Below are positions 1 through 5,307 of a stretch of 5,307 bases of DNA, one piece after another. Origin of the DNA: Candidatus Pelagibacterales bacterium (GTDB lineage Bacteria > Pseudomonadota > Alphaproteobacteria > Rickettsiales > UBA1997). The stretch lies in assembly GCA_016882165.1 (NCBI GenBank), contig VHBV01000091.1, positions 1 through 5,307 of the forward strand, in the 5' to 3' direction. Below the pieces are notes generated by a model, which made no database searches, was not told the origin of the DNA, and saw nothing but the letters and a program-made list of their open reading frames with translations. The translations under genes were made by a program, and so were the position numbers. Numbering within the stretch: position 1 is the stretch's first letter; each line of letters opens with the position of its first letter.

Positions 1-95
1 GTTATCAAAATTAAAATAATCAACAAGACAATAGCCAATTCAACCAGAGAAAAAGCTTTTCTTTTTAGAACTTTTTTCGTTTCAAATTTCAACAT
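1..95 (-). CDS. Second prepilin-like protein, 5' part only (runs off left edge)
   Basis: Reading leftward from the ATG at 95-93, 31 complete codons stay open to the window edge. They encode a short basic leader (residues 1-13, with six lysines and an arginine) and then AFSLVELAIVLLII. This is a class III (type IV prepilin) signal: Ala14 would be the -1 residue, Phe15 the methylated +1, and Glu19 the conserved +5 glutamate, followed by a hydrophobic helix. The family is processed by prepilin peptidase at the inner membrane and enters a type IV pilus or a type II secretion pseudopilus. An in-frame TAA at 110-108 lies just upstream, so 95 is the only ATG start. No Shine-Dalgarno sequence is visible. 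The gene follows the prepilin-like gene ending at 183 after an 87-bp gap on the same strand, so the two are probably tandem relatives. The C-terminal domain is outside the window and its type is unknown. Confidence 0.8.
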   Translation of the reverse strand, partial: MLKFETKKVLKRKAFSLVELAIVLLIILILI

Positions 96-182
96 ATTTA
101 ATTTCGATTAAGAACAGGATTTTACCAGTAACGCTAATTTAAAATAAGAACTAGAAATATTAGTATTTAACAATTTATAACT

Positions 183-1085
183 CTAAGTTCCACTTACAGT
201 AATATTATATTTTTTTGATAAGTAACGTAAAACATCTATTCTTTCATTTTTTTTTAGTGGTCTATCATAAATTATAACTTCTGAAATCAAGCCTACAAAA
301 CGAGTGTTATTTTGAGATGAAGACCCTAAAACTAAACCAGCTAAAGAGTTGTTTCCAGGATTAGATAAATAACCTCCCCCTGATGGATTAGAAGCATTAT
401 TAACATAACCTTTTGAGTAAGCTCTGTCGTAGTAAAAAGCAGCAATAATTGATAAATTATCGGAAATTGTTGGAATATTAGTTGAGGAACTTTCAACCAA
501 AGATGTTGCTTCCATTGTTATACTATCAGAAGAACCATTATCTCTATAACCAATTTTTACTACTCCATTAGTTCCTGAGGAAGGATTACTGATTAAATTT
601 CTAATTGTATTGCCAGTTGAGTCTCTTGTTTTTTGTGAAAACACTACAAAGATTGTATTGGAATTTGACTTGCCTTTGTCAAAAGAGCTCAAAAGAAAAT
701 CTGAAAAACCAGAATCATTAGCAGAACTAAATTGCAAACTAGGAAGATTGCCAATTCCATTTTTTAAATAAGTTACTGATCCCGAATTTGCAACTAAAGT
801 GTTTTTTTTAGAAGGAATTGAAATTGGATTTATATCATACCAAGAGGTTACCTGGGTGCCATCACTTCTTTGAGAAGAAAGAAAACTTTCAGAAGAAGAA
901 GTCTCGTACCAAGCAACCAAACCATTTATATTTGGAACAACTGATGCTTTAGTAATTGACTTAGAATTGGCAATTCTCGAAGAATCAACTAAGGCTCTAA
1001 CTCCAATGACACCAGCAATCATGACACCAATTATAATCAAAACTACTGATAACTCAATTAAGCTATGAGCCTTATTTTTCTTCAT
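183..1085 (-). CDS. Prepilin-like protein with C-terminal LamG/concanavalin A-like domain
   Basis: The 300-residue product begins MKKNKAHSLIEL. This is a prepilin signal with Ala6 at -1, His7 at +1 and the conserved Glu11 at +5, followed by a hydrophobic helix to about residue 33. Instead of a compact pilin head, residues about 54-295 look like a LamG/concanavalin A-type jelly roll: GLVAWYE at 55-61, a VTSWYD strand at 79-84, LPSLQF at 114-119, and a closing segment at 265-295 containing GLISEVIIYDRPL and ending near YLSKKYNI. The family fold suggests sugar or surface binding; that role is inferred. The protein would be anchored in the inner membrane or built into a pilus or pseudopilus, with the lectin-like part in the periplasm or outside the cell. 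The ATG lies 2 bp after the gcvPB stop, and an in-frame TAA at 1094-1092 excludes an earlier start. No pilus assembly, ATPase or prepilin peptidase gene is visible. The call as a prepilin-like protein is firm; the ligand is unknown. Confidence 0.85.
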   Translation of the reverse strand: MKKNKAHSLIELSVVLIIIGVMIAGVIGVRALVDSSRIANSKSITKASVVPNINGLVAWYETSSSESFLSSQRSDGTQVTSWYDINPISIPSKKNTLVANSGSVTYLKNGIGNLPSLQFSSANDSGFSDFLLSSFDKGKSNSNTIFVVFSQKTRDSTGNTIRNLISNPSSGTNGVVKIGYRDNGSSDSITMEATSLVESSSTNIPTISDNLSIIAAFYYDRAYSKGYVNNASNPSGGGYLSNPGNNSLAGLVLGSSSQNNTRFVGLISEVIIYDRPLKKNERIDVLRYLSKKYNITVSGT

Positions 1086-1090
1086 TACTA
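1083..1090 (-). promoter_or_regulatory. Tandem stop with overlapping start (TAG-TAATG) joining gcvPB to the pilin gene
   Basis: On the minus strand gcvPB ends TAG (1090-1088) and the next in-frame codon is TAA (1087-1085). The last A of that TAA is the first base of the pilin ATG (1085-1083). Such TAATG overlaps are commonly used for termination-reinitiation. The roughly 20 bases upstream hold no convincing Shine-Dalgarno sequence, which favours coupling to gcvPB translation. Coupling is an inference from the layout. Confidence 0.5.
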
Positions 1091-2572
1091 ATTATTATTC
1101 ATCCAAGTTAAAATAGGAGTTTTCGCTGCTCTCACATCATCCAATCTTCTTCTTGGAGTAGAAACAGGATAATTGTGGAAGCGATCACCTTTACCAGATT
1201 CAATTTCTTTAGCTATGAAAACCATAGTGTCAATAAATTGATCTATAGTTTCCTTGGTTTCAGTTTCAGTTGGTTCAATTAACATTGCACCTTGTACAAC
1301 AAGTGGGAAGAAAACAGTCATTGGATGAATTCCATACTCAACCAAAGCCTTAGCAATATCTAAAGTACTGATTCCTTTAACTTTTTGCAATTTATCAGTT
1401 AACAAACACTCATGCATACAATTTCCCTCGAAAGGAACGTGATATAAGTCTTTCAACTTTGACAATATGTAGTTCGCACTCAAAACTGAATCTTCAGCAA
1501 CTTTCTGCAATCCATCAGATCCATGAGAAAGCATGTAAGTCAAAGCTCTGATGTGCATTCCAAATTGACCATTAAAACCTTTTACTTTGCCGCAGCTTGA
1601 TTTAGGAGCAACTAATTTATATGCGCTTCCTTCTTTCTCAACGTGAGGAGTTGGTAAAAATTCCGCTAATTCTGCACGTACAGCAATTGGTCCAGAACCT
1701 GGTCCGCCGCCACCATGAGGGGTAGAGAAAGTTTTATGCAAGTTAAAATGCATTACATCAACGCCAATATCAGCAGGACGAACTTTACCTACAATTGCGT
1801 TATAGTTAGCACCATCACAGTAAAAATAAGCTCCAACTGAGTGAATTAAATCAGCAATTTCTTTAATATCTTTTTCAAATTTACCACAAGTATTTGGGTT
1901 TGTAATCATTGTACCAGCAATTGATCTACCATGTTCAGCAATCAACTTCTTGAATGTTTCCAAATCAATCAAACCATCTTTGTTAGAAGGAATAACTTTG
2001 ATCTCAAAACCGCACATTGCTGCAGTTGCAGGATTGGTTCCATGAGCTGAGTCTGGAATCAAAACAATTTTTCTAGTAGCTGCTTCACCTTTTGTTTCGT
2101 GAGCTTTTTTTATAACTAACATGCCCGCTAGTTCTCCTTGTGCACCAGCAGCAGGAGCAAGAGAAACTGCACCCAAACCAGTTAAGGTAGCAAGCCAGTT
2201 TTGCAAGTTAAACATTAACTCTAAAGCACCTTGAACAGTAGATTGATCTTGCAAAGGATGGATATCAGCAAGACCAGGCAAACGAGCCATTTTTTCATTT
2301 AAACGTGGATTGTGCTTCATGGTGCAAGATCCAAGAGGATAAAAACCAGCATCAATAGAATAGTTTTGATTTGAAAGACGTACAAAGTGACGAATCACAG
2401 TCGGTTCATTAACCTGTGGCAAACCAATTTCTTGACGCTCTTTTTGACCAGTACGGATTGTAAAGCTTGTAACTTCTGGTAAATCAACACCGCAAGCACC
2501 AGCTCTTGATTGCTTAATAAGAATGTCAGTCTCGTGATTTAGGCCACCAATTTCTTGAGGAATAAAAGTCAT
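1088..2572 (-). CDS. gcvPB: Glycine dehydrogenase (decarboxylating) subunit 2, P-protein C-terminal half
   Basis: With GcvPA this subunit forms the P-protein of the glycine cleavage system. That enzyme decarboxylates glycine and transfers the aminomethyl group to the lipoyl arm of GcvH in the cytoplasm. The 494 residues are full length for the family. Visible landmarks are SRAGACGVDLPEV at 22-34, YPLGSCTMKHNPR at 78-90, SAHGTNPATAAMCG at 175-188, the PLP lysine Lys280 within HFNLHKT, the glycine-rich loop GGGGPGSGP at 287-295, and the closing RRLDDVRAAKTPIL at 475-488. All expected active-site blocks are present, so the protein should be functional. TNPNTCGKFE at 224-233 departs slightly from the usual TNPNTLGxFE. 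The ATG at 2572 is 8 bp after the gcvPA stop, with no clear Shine-Dalgarno sequence between them, indicating one operon. It ends TAG followed by TAA. Confidence 0.97.
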   Translation of the reverse strand: MTFIPQEIGGLNHETDILIKQSRAGACGVDLPEVTSFTIRTGQKERQEIGLPQVNEPTVIRHFVRLSNQNYSIDAGFYPLGSCTMKHNPRLNEKMARLPGLADIHPLQDQSTVQGALELMFNLQNWLATLTGLGAVSLAPAAGAQGELAGMLVIKKAHETKGEAATRKIVLIPDSAHGTNPATAAMCGFEIKVIPSNKDGLIDLETFKKLIAEHGRSIAGTMITNPNTCGKFEKDIKEIADLIHSVGAYFYCDGANYNAIVGKVRPADIGVDVMHFNLHKTFSTPHGGGGPGSGPIAVRAELAEFLPTPHVEKEGSAYKLVAPKSSCGKVKGFNGQFGMHIRALTYMLSHGSDGLQKVAEDSVLSANYILSKLKDLYHVPFEGNCMHECLLTDKLQKVKGISTLDIAKALVEYGIHPMTVFFPLVVQGAMLIEPTETETKETIDQFIDTMVFIAKEIESGKGDRFHNYPVSTPRRRLDDVRAAKTPILTWMNNN

Positions 2573-2580
2573 ATTTTTTA

Positions 2581-3858
2581 CTAATTTAAGATTTTTTCTA
2601 ATTCTTGAGCAAAAGTTTTAATATCATTTTCACTAGTCAATTCGCTTACCGCTAGAATCATTTTGTTTCCTTGTGCAAAACCACCGATAATATTTTTTGC
2701 TAAAAGCTTTTTATTAACTTCAGCAGCATCTTTACTTAGTTCAATAGTAAACTCATTGAAAAAACTTTTGTTTAAGATCTTAACTCCTTTTACAGAAGAA
2801 AGAGCGTCCGCTAGGTCACAAGCTTTTTTATGATTGATTAAAGCAAGTTTTTTAAATCCAATTTCACCAAGTAATGAAGTGTGAATTGTGAAAGCAGTAG
2901 CACATAAACCTTGGTTTGAACAAATGTTAGAAGTAGCTTTTTCACGACGAATGTGCTGTTCACGAGCATTCAAAGTTAGAACATATCCCGGCTTTCCATC
3001 TGCATCAACTGTAGCTCCACAAATTCTACCTGGCATTTGACGTACAAACTCTTTTTTACATGCAAAAAAACCAAGTAAAGGTCCACCAAAATTTAAACCA
3101 ACACCAAGACTTGATGCTTCTCCAACAACAATGTCAGCTTGTTTTGGAGATTCTAACAAACCAAGAGAAACAATTTCATTTGTTACAACAATAAGCAAAG
3201 CACCAGCTGAGTCACATTTTTTTCTAACTTCATCAAGAGAATTAATTTCACCTTGAAAATCAGGATATTGCACAATCACAGCAGCACAAGATTCATCAAC
3301 TTGCGATACAAAATTAGCATCATTTAGATCAAGATAAGTTTTAGCAACTTCTAGATAATCAGGATGTATATTTCCAATGGTTGCAATATTTTTACGACCC
3401 TGCTTAATACGAAGCGCCATCAAGCAGCTTTCAGCCATTGAAGTTGCACCATCATACATTGAGGCATTGGCAATTTCCATTCCTGTTAAAAGAGCAATAA
3501 TACTTTGAAATTGAAAAATAACAGCCAATGTTCCTTGCGAAATTTCTGGCTGATAAGGAGTATAAGAAGTTAGATATTCAGAACGCTGGATAATATGGTC
3601 AACGCTTGCAGGAATATGATGTTTATAGCAACCAGCACCTAAGAAAAATGGTCCTTCTGAAGCAGAACGATTTTTATTGGACAAAGATTTTATAAATGAC
3701 TCAACTTCAATTTCACCTTGATGACTCGGTAAATTAGAAATCGGTTTTTTGAGTAAAAATTCTTCAGGAACTGCATCGTAAAGTTGATCAACATTTGAGA
3801 CGCCAATAGATTCAAGCATCTCTTTACGATCTTTTTCGGTAAGAGCTAAATAACGCAT
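2581..3858 (-). CDS. gcvPA: Glycine dehydrogenase (decarboxylating) subunit 1, P-protein N-terminal half
   Basis: This is the PLP-free partner of GcvPB in the heteromeric P-protein of the glycine cleavage system. The 425 residues are close to the usual length, at the short end. Family landmarks are the N-terminal MRYLALTEKDRKEMLESIG (1-19), FLGAGCYKHHIP (72-83), SYTPYQPEISQG (98-109), MYDGATSMAE (134-143), LNFGGPLLGFFA (255-266), and REKATSNICSNQ (305-316), which closes the substrate-site region. The sequence looks intact. The ATG at 3858 is supported by the highly conserved MRY start of the family, although no Shine-Dalgarno sequence is visible upstream. A promoter-like pair lies at 3900-3928. 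The gene is the first of the gcvPA-gcvPB-pilin run. gcvT and gcvH, often just upstream in other bacteria, are replaced here by hisA. It ends TAG-TAA, with gcvPB starting 8 bp after the TAG. Confidence 0.97.
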   Translation of the reverse strand: MRYLALTEKDRKEMLESIGVSNVDQLYDAVPEEFLLKKPISNLPSHQGEIEVESFIKSLSNKNRSASEGPFFLGAGCYKHHIPASVDHIIQRSEYLTSYTPYQPEISQGTLAVIFQFQSIIALLTGMEIANASMYDGATSMAESCLMALRIKQGRKNIATIGNIHPDYLEVAKTYLDLNDANFVSQVDESCAAVIVQYPDFQGEINSLDEVRKKCDSAGALLIVVTNEIVSLGLLESPKQADIVVGEASSLGVGLNFGGPLLGFFACKKEFVRQMPGRICGATVDADGKPGYVLTLNAREQHIRREKATSNICSNQGLCATAFTIHTSLLGEIGFKKLALINHKKACDLADALSSVKGVKILNKSFFNEFTIELSKDAAEVNKKLLAKNIIGGFAQGNKMILAVSELTSENDIKTFAQELEKILN

Positions 3859-4019
3859 AAAATTTTTGAGAAATAAATGAGGAATAAAATTCGTTTCTAA
3901 GAATACAACTTAATAACTAATATTTCAAGCCACTTATTTTTTATAATTCAGAATTTTTTACAAGTTACAAGTGTAGTTTCGTTTTAAAATTTTCAATTAT
4001 GCAAAACTAAGTTTAGATA
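3859..4019. other. 161-bp intergenic region between hisA and gcvPA
   Basis: This very AT-rich stretch has no credible gene. Read on the minus strand it carries a promoter-like pair (listed separately) and no strong hairpin followed by a T-run, so a canonical terminator for hisA is not visible. It lacks the G-rich conserved core of a glycine riboswitch. A short direct repeat, ACAAGT twice in 3960-3972, is the only other pattern seen. Confidence 0.6.
3900..3928 (-). promoter_or_regulatory. Candidate sigma-70-type promoter for gcvPA
   Basis: On the minus strand a TTGAAA box (3928-3923) is separated by exactly 17 bases from TATTCT (3905-3900). These match the consensus at 5/6 and 4/6 positions. 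Transcription would begin near 3893 and give a 5' leader of about 35 bases before the gcvPA ATG. The spacing and placement are good, but such matches are common in AT-rich DNA, so this is only a candidate. Confidence 0.35.
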
Positions 4020-4736
4020 TTATAAACTCACTAGATCAGCAGCAGAGATTTTTTTATCATAAAGTGCTCTACCAACAATTGCCCCATGAACTCCAAATTG
4101 TTCCATTTTTTTTATCTTTAAAACATCTTCAAGACACGAAATTCCTCCAGAAGCAATTACAGGAATTGAAAGATTTTTTGCTAAATCTTCTGTTCCAATA
4201 AAATCTGGACCAGTTAAAGTTCCATCACGAGAAATATCAGTATAAATGATAGCAGTTACACCACAATCTTCAAATTTTTTTGCCAATTCTAATGTCTTTA
4301 TTTCAGAAGTTTCAACCCAACCTTCTGTAGAAACAAAACCATTTTTAGCATCAATTCCAACTACAATTTTATCGGGGAAATTTTTACAAGCCTCACGAAC
4401 AAGATCCGGATTTTTGGCCGCAATTGTTCCAAGTATAACTCTTGATACTCCAAGATTAAGCCATTTTTCAATTGCACTAATTGATCTTATACCACCGCCA
4501 AGTTGAGTTGGGATTTTAATATTTTGCAAAATTTCTTTAACTGATTTTTCATTTTCACTTTTTCCAGAAATTGCTCCATCTAGATCAACAATATGAAGAA
4601 ACTTAAAACCAGAATTTTCGAATTCTAATGCTTGGGCAGAAGCGTTATCATTAAATACAGTTGCTTTATTCATGTCACCTTTAAAGAGACGAACACATTG
4701 ACCATTTTTTAAATCTATCGCAGGAAAAATTATCAT
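4020..4736 (-). CDS. hisA: Phosphoribosylformimino-5-aminoimidazole carboxamide ribotide isomerase
   Basis: HisA catalyses the Amadori rearrangement of ProFAR to PRFAR, the fourth step of histidine synthesis, as a cytoplasmic (beta/alpha)8 barrel. The 238 residues are normal length. The first catalytic aspartate is Asp8 in FPAIDLKNG and the second is Asp129 in VVGIDAKNG. Phosphate-binding loops appear as QLGGGIR (78-84) and ASGGIS (195-200), with the C-terminal IVGRALY at 220-226. TDISRDGT at 166-173 and HIVDLDGA at 48-55 also fit HisA. The related cyclase HisF is excluded by the HisA-type FPAIDLKNGQCVRL start. Histidine genes usually cluster as hisBHAF, but here hisA is alone: its upstream neighbour is divergent and the downstream gene is gcvPA. 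The ATG at 4736 is fixed by the family start MIIFPAIDL. No Shine-Dalgarno sequence precedes it, and a TATAAT box lies only 6 bp upstream, so a leaderless mRNA is possible. Confidence 0.97.
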   Translation of the reverse strand: MIIFPAIDLKNGQCVRLFKGDMNKATVFNDNASAQALEFENSGFKFLHIVDLDGAISGKSENEKSVKEILQNIKIPTQLGGGIRSISAIEKWLNLGVSRVILGTIAAKNPDLVREACKNFPDKIVVGIDAKNGFVSTEGWVETSEIKTLELAKKFEDCGVTAIIYTDISRDGTLTGPDFIGTEDLAKNLSIPVIASGGISCLEDVLKIKKMEQFGVHGAIVGRALYDKKISAADLVSL

Positions 4737-4742
4737 ATTTGA

Positions 4743-4748
4743 ATTATA
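4743..4748 (-). promoter_or_regulatory. Perfect -10 box (TATAAT) next to the hisA start
   Basis: On the minus strand TATAAT sits 6 bases before the hisA ATG, so initiation 6-8 bases downstream would fall at or beside the start codon and give a leaderless message. The hexamer 17 bases upstream of it (TCAATT) is a poor -35 match, so use of this box is uncertain. Confidence 0.3.
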
Positions 4749-4763
4749 TACTTGAAAATGAAA

Positions 4764-4805
4764 TGAATTGAGTCTGAATTATTTAAATAAATAAAATTCA
4801 ATTCA
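4764..4805. repeat. 42-bp imperfect palindrome in the divergent hisA/DUF6111 intergenic region
   Basis: Pairing outward from the centre between 4784 and 4785, 17 of 21 base pairs are Watson-Crick and one more is G-T. The outer arms are TGAATTGA (4764-4771) and TCAATTCA (4798-4805). The core TTATTTAAATAA (4779-4790) is a perfect 12-bp palindrome on the same centre. The symmetry stops sharply at both ends. It lies between two divergent starts rather than after a gene, so an operator is more likely than a terminator, although a cruciform-prone AT palindrome is also possible. The symmetry is read directly; the function is inferred. Confidence 0.6.
4768..4797 (+). promoter_or_regulatory. Candidate promoter for the DUF6111-like gene
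   Basis: TTGAGT (4768-4773) and TAAAAT (4792-4797) are 18 bases apart, with 4/6 and 5/6 matches to consensus. Transcription would start near 4804, about 17 bases before the ATG. It occupies the same DNA as the alternative hisA promoter on the other strand, so the two could not easily be used at the same time. This is a weak call in AT-rich sequence. Confidence 0.25.
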
Positions 4806-4806
4806 A
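4778..4806 (-). promoter_or_regulatory. Alternative candidate promoter for hisA
   Basis: On the minus strand TTGAAT (4806-4801) and AATAAT (4783-4778) are 17 bases apart, matching the -35 and -10 consensus at 4/6 and 5/6 positions. Transcription would start near 4771 and leave a leader of about 35 bases. The boxes lie inside the palindrome at 4764-4805, so a protein bound there would block this promoter. Confidence 0.3.
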
Positions 4807-4820
4807 TAACTTATTTAAAA

Positions 4821-5162
4821 ATGATATTAAGATTTATTTTAAAAATTTGGCCTGCACTACTACCAATATTATTCTATTTATTTTGGATTTTTGTAATTGA
4901 AAAAATATTTATAAAAAAAATATTAAAAAAAGAAAAAATAATTGAAGGTGAAAAAATAGTGGGAGAAAAAACAACTTCTACAAAACTAAAAGATGTTTTT
5001 TCACTAAAAAACAAAAAATTCCTTATAACTCTATATTCAAGCTTATTTTTAGCAATTATCAGTCTTGTATTTGGTGTATTCTTTAGTAAAAAAAATCAAT
5101 CAACTCACTACACTCCAGCTCAGTACAAAGATGGTAAAATTATACCGGCAAAATTTGATTAA
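4821..5162 (+). CDS. Small two-helix membrane protein, DUF6111-like
   Basis: The 113-residue product has a hydrophobic helix at about residues 3-27 (rich in Phe, Ile, Leu and Trp) and a lysine-rich segment at 28-66. A second helix follows at about 66-88, then a short tail ending YTPAQYKDGKIIPAKFD. By the positive-inside rule the lysine-rich loop should be cytoplasmic and both ends periplasmic. The length, two-helix layout and the tail pattern (tyrosine and proline, then DGKIIP near the C-terminus) resemble the uncharacterised DUF6111 family of alphaproteobacteria. That match is from recall of the family and moderately sure. No biochemical function is known. The gene is divergent from hisA. 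The ATG at 4821 has no Shine-Dalgarno sequence. Base composition is even more AT-rich than the neighbours, with A-runs of 8, 7 and 6 bases at 4913-4938 that encode the lysine cluster. Confidence 0.8.
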   Translation: MILRFILKIWPALLPILFYLFWIFVIEKIFIKKILKKEKIIEGEKIVGEKTTSTKLKDVFSLKNKKFLITLYSSLFLAIISLVFGVFFSKKNQSTHYTPAQYKDGKIIPAKFD

Positions 5163-5307
5163 TTTGTATTAATAAAATTATCTAACCAAATTAGTTAATC
5201 CTACACGTGATAATTATCTAATCACTAGTAAATAATTTGTTGCAATTAAAGTAGTGTTTATTTAAAATTTCATCCGCTTATTTTTTCTTTAAGCAAAATC
5301 AATCTAA
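5163..5307. other. Non-coding right end of the window
   Basis: There is no gene start and no RNA gene is recognisable in these 145 bases. A 10-bp direct repeat AATTATCTAA occurs at 5176-5185 and 5212-5221. A 5-bp stem GTGAT/ATCAC (5207-5211 and 5221-5225) lacks a following T-run and is not a convincing terminator. On the minus strand an 11-codon open stretch enters from the right edge and stops at 5272-5270. It could be the end of a neighbouring gene, but it is too short to judge. Confidence 0.5.

Noticed and set aside
3960..3972. Direct repeat ACAAGT-T-ACAAGT between hisA and gcvPA
   Set aside because: Only two short copies with a 7-base period; it could be a regulator half-site pair, but nothing else supports it.
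3859..4019. Possible glycine riboswitch upstream of gcvPA
   Set aside because: The region is almost entirely A and T on the minus strand and lacks the G-rich conserved core and stable stems of that riboswitch.
3929..4019. Rho-independent terminator after hisA
   Set aside because: Only a distant 5-bp CACTT/AAGTG pairing with a long loop was found; there is no compact GC stem with a T-run.
4246..4506. 86-codon open frame on the plus strand inside hisA
   Set aside because: It lies fully opposite the well-conserved hisA coding sequence, shows no family features, and is best explained as a shadow frame.
5207..5225. Hairpin GTGAT/ATCAC as a terminator for the DUF6111-like gene
   Set aside because: The stem is only 5 bp with a 9-base loop, and no T-run follows on either strand.
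5270..5307. 11-codon open stretch on the minus strand entering from the right edge, ending in TGA
   Set aside because: Too short to show homology. In AT-rich DNA an open stretch of this length is expected by chance, so it is not annotated as a gene.

Overview
The window is AT-rich bacterial DNA, most likely from an alphaproteobacterium with a low-GC, possibly streamlined or host-associated genome. This placement is an inference. It rests on the base composition, the split two-subunit glycine decarboxylase, and a small two-helix membrane protein that resembles the alphaproteobacterial DUF6111 family. No transposase, integrase, phage gene, CRISPR array, tRNA or rRNA is visible. Most of the sequence is coding and five of the six genes lie on the minus strand.

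Layout from right to left, in the direction of minus-strand transcription. An 84-bp divergent intergenic region (4737-4820) separates hisA (minus) from a DUF6111-like membrane protein gene (plus). It holds a 42-bp imperfect palindrome centred between bases 4784 and 4785, and overlapping promoter-like sequences. hisA (4736-4020) encodes the fourth-step isomerase of histidine synthesis and stands without other his genes. After a 161-bp gap carrying a plausible promoter come gcvPA (3858-2581) and gcvPB (2572-1088), the two halves of the glycine cleavage P-protein. Two bases after the gcvPB stop begins a 300-residue type IV prepilin-like protein with a C-terminal LamG/concanavalin-like domain (1085-183). 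A second prepilin-like gene starts at 95 and leaves the window at its left edge.

GcvPA and GcvPB should form the heteromeric PLP enzyme that decarboxylates glycine and passes the aminomethyl group to lipoyl-GcvH. Neither gcvH nor gcvT is in the window. The two prepilin-like genes follow the gcv pair so closely that the first is probably co-transcribed and translationally coupled with gcvPB, although no functional link is known. The most distinctive part of the window is this lectin-like pseudopilin pair attached to a metabolic operon. Next come the centred palindrome between the divergent genes and the lack of recognisable Shine-Dalgarno sequences at any of the six starts. No clearly new multi-gene system can be claimed. 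The pilin/lectin cluster continuing off the left edge is the best candidate for something undescribed.
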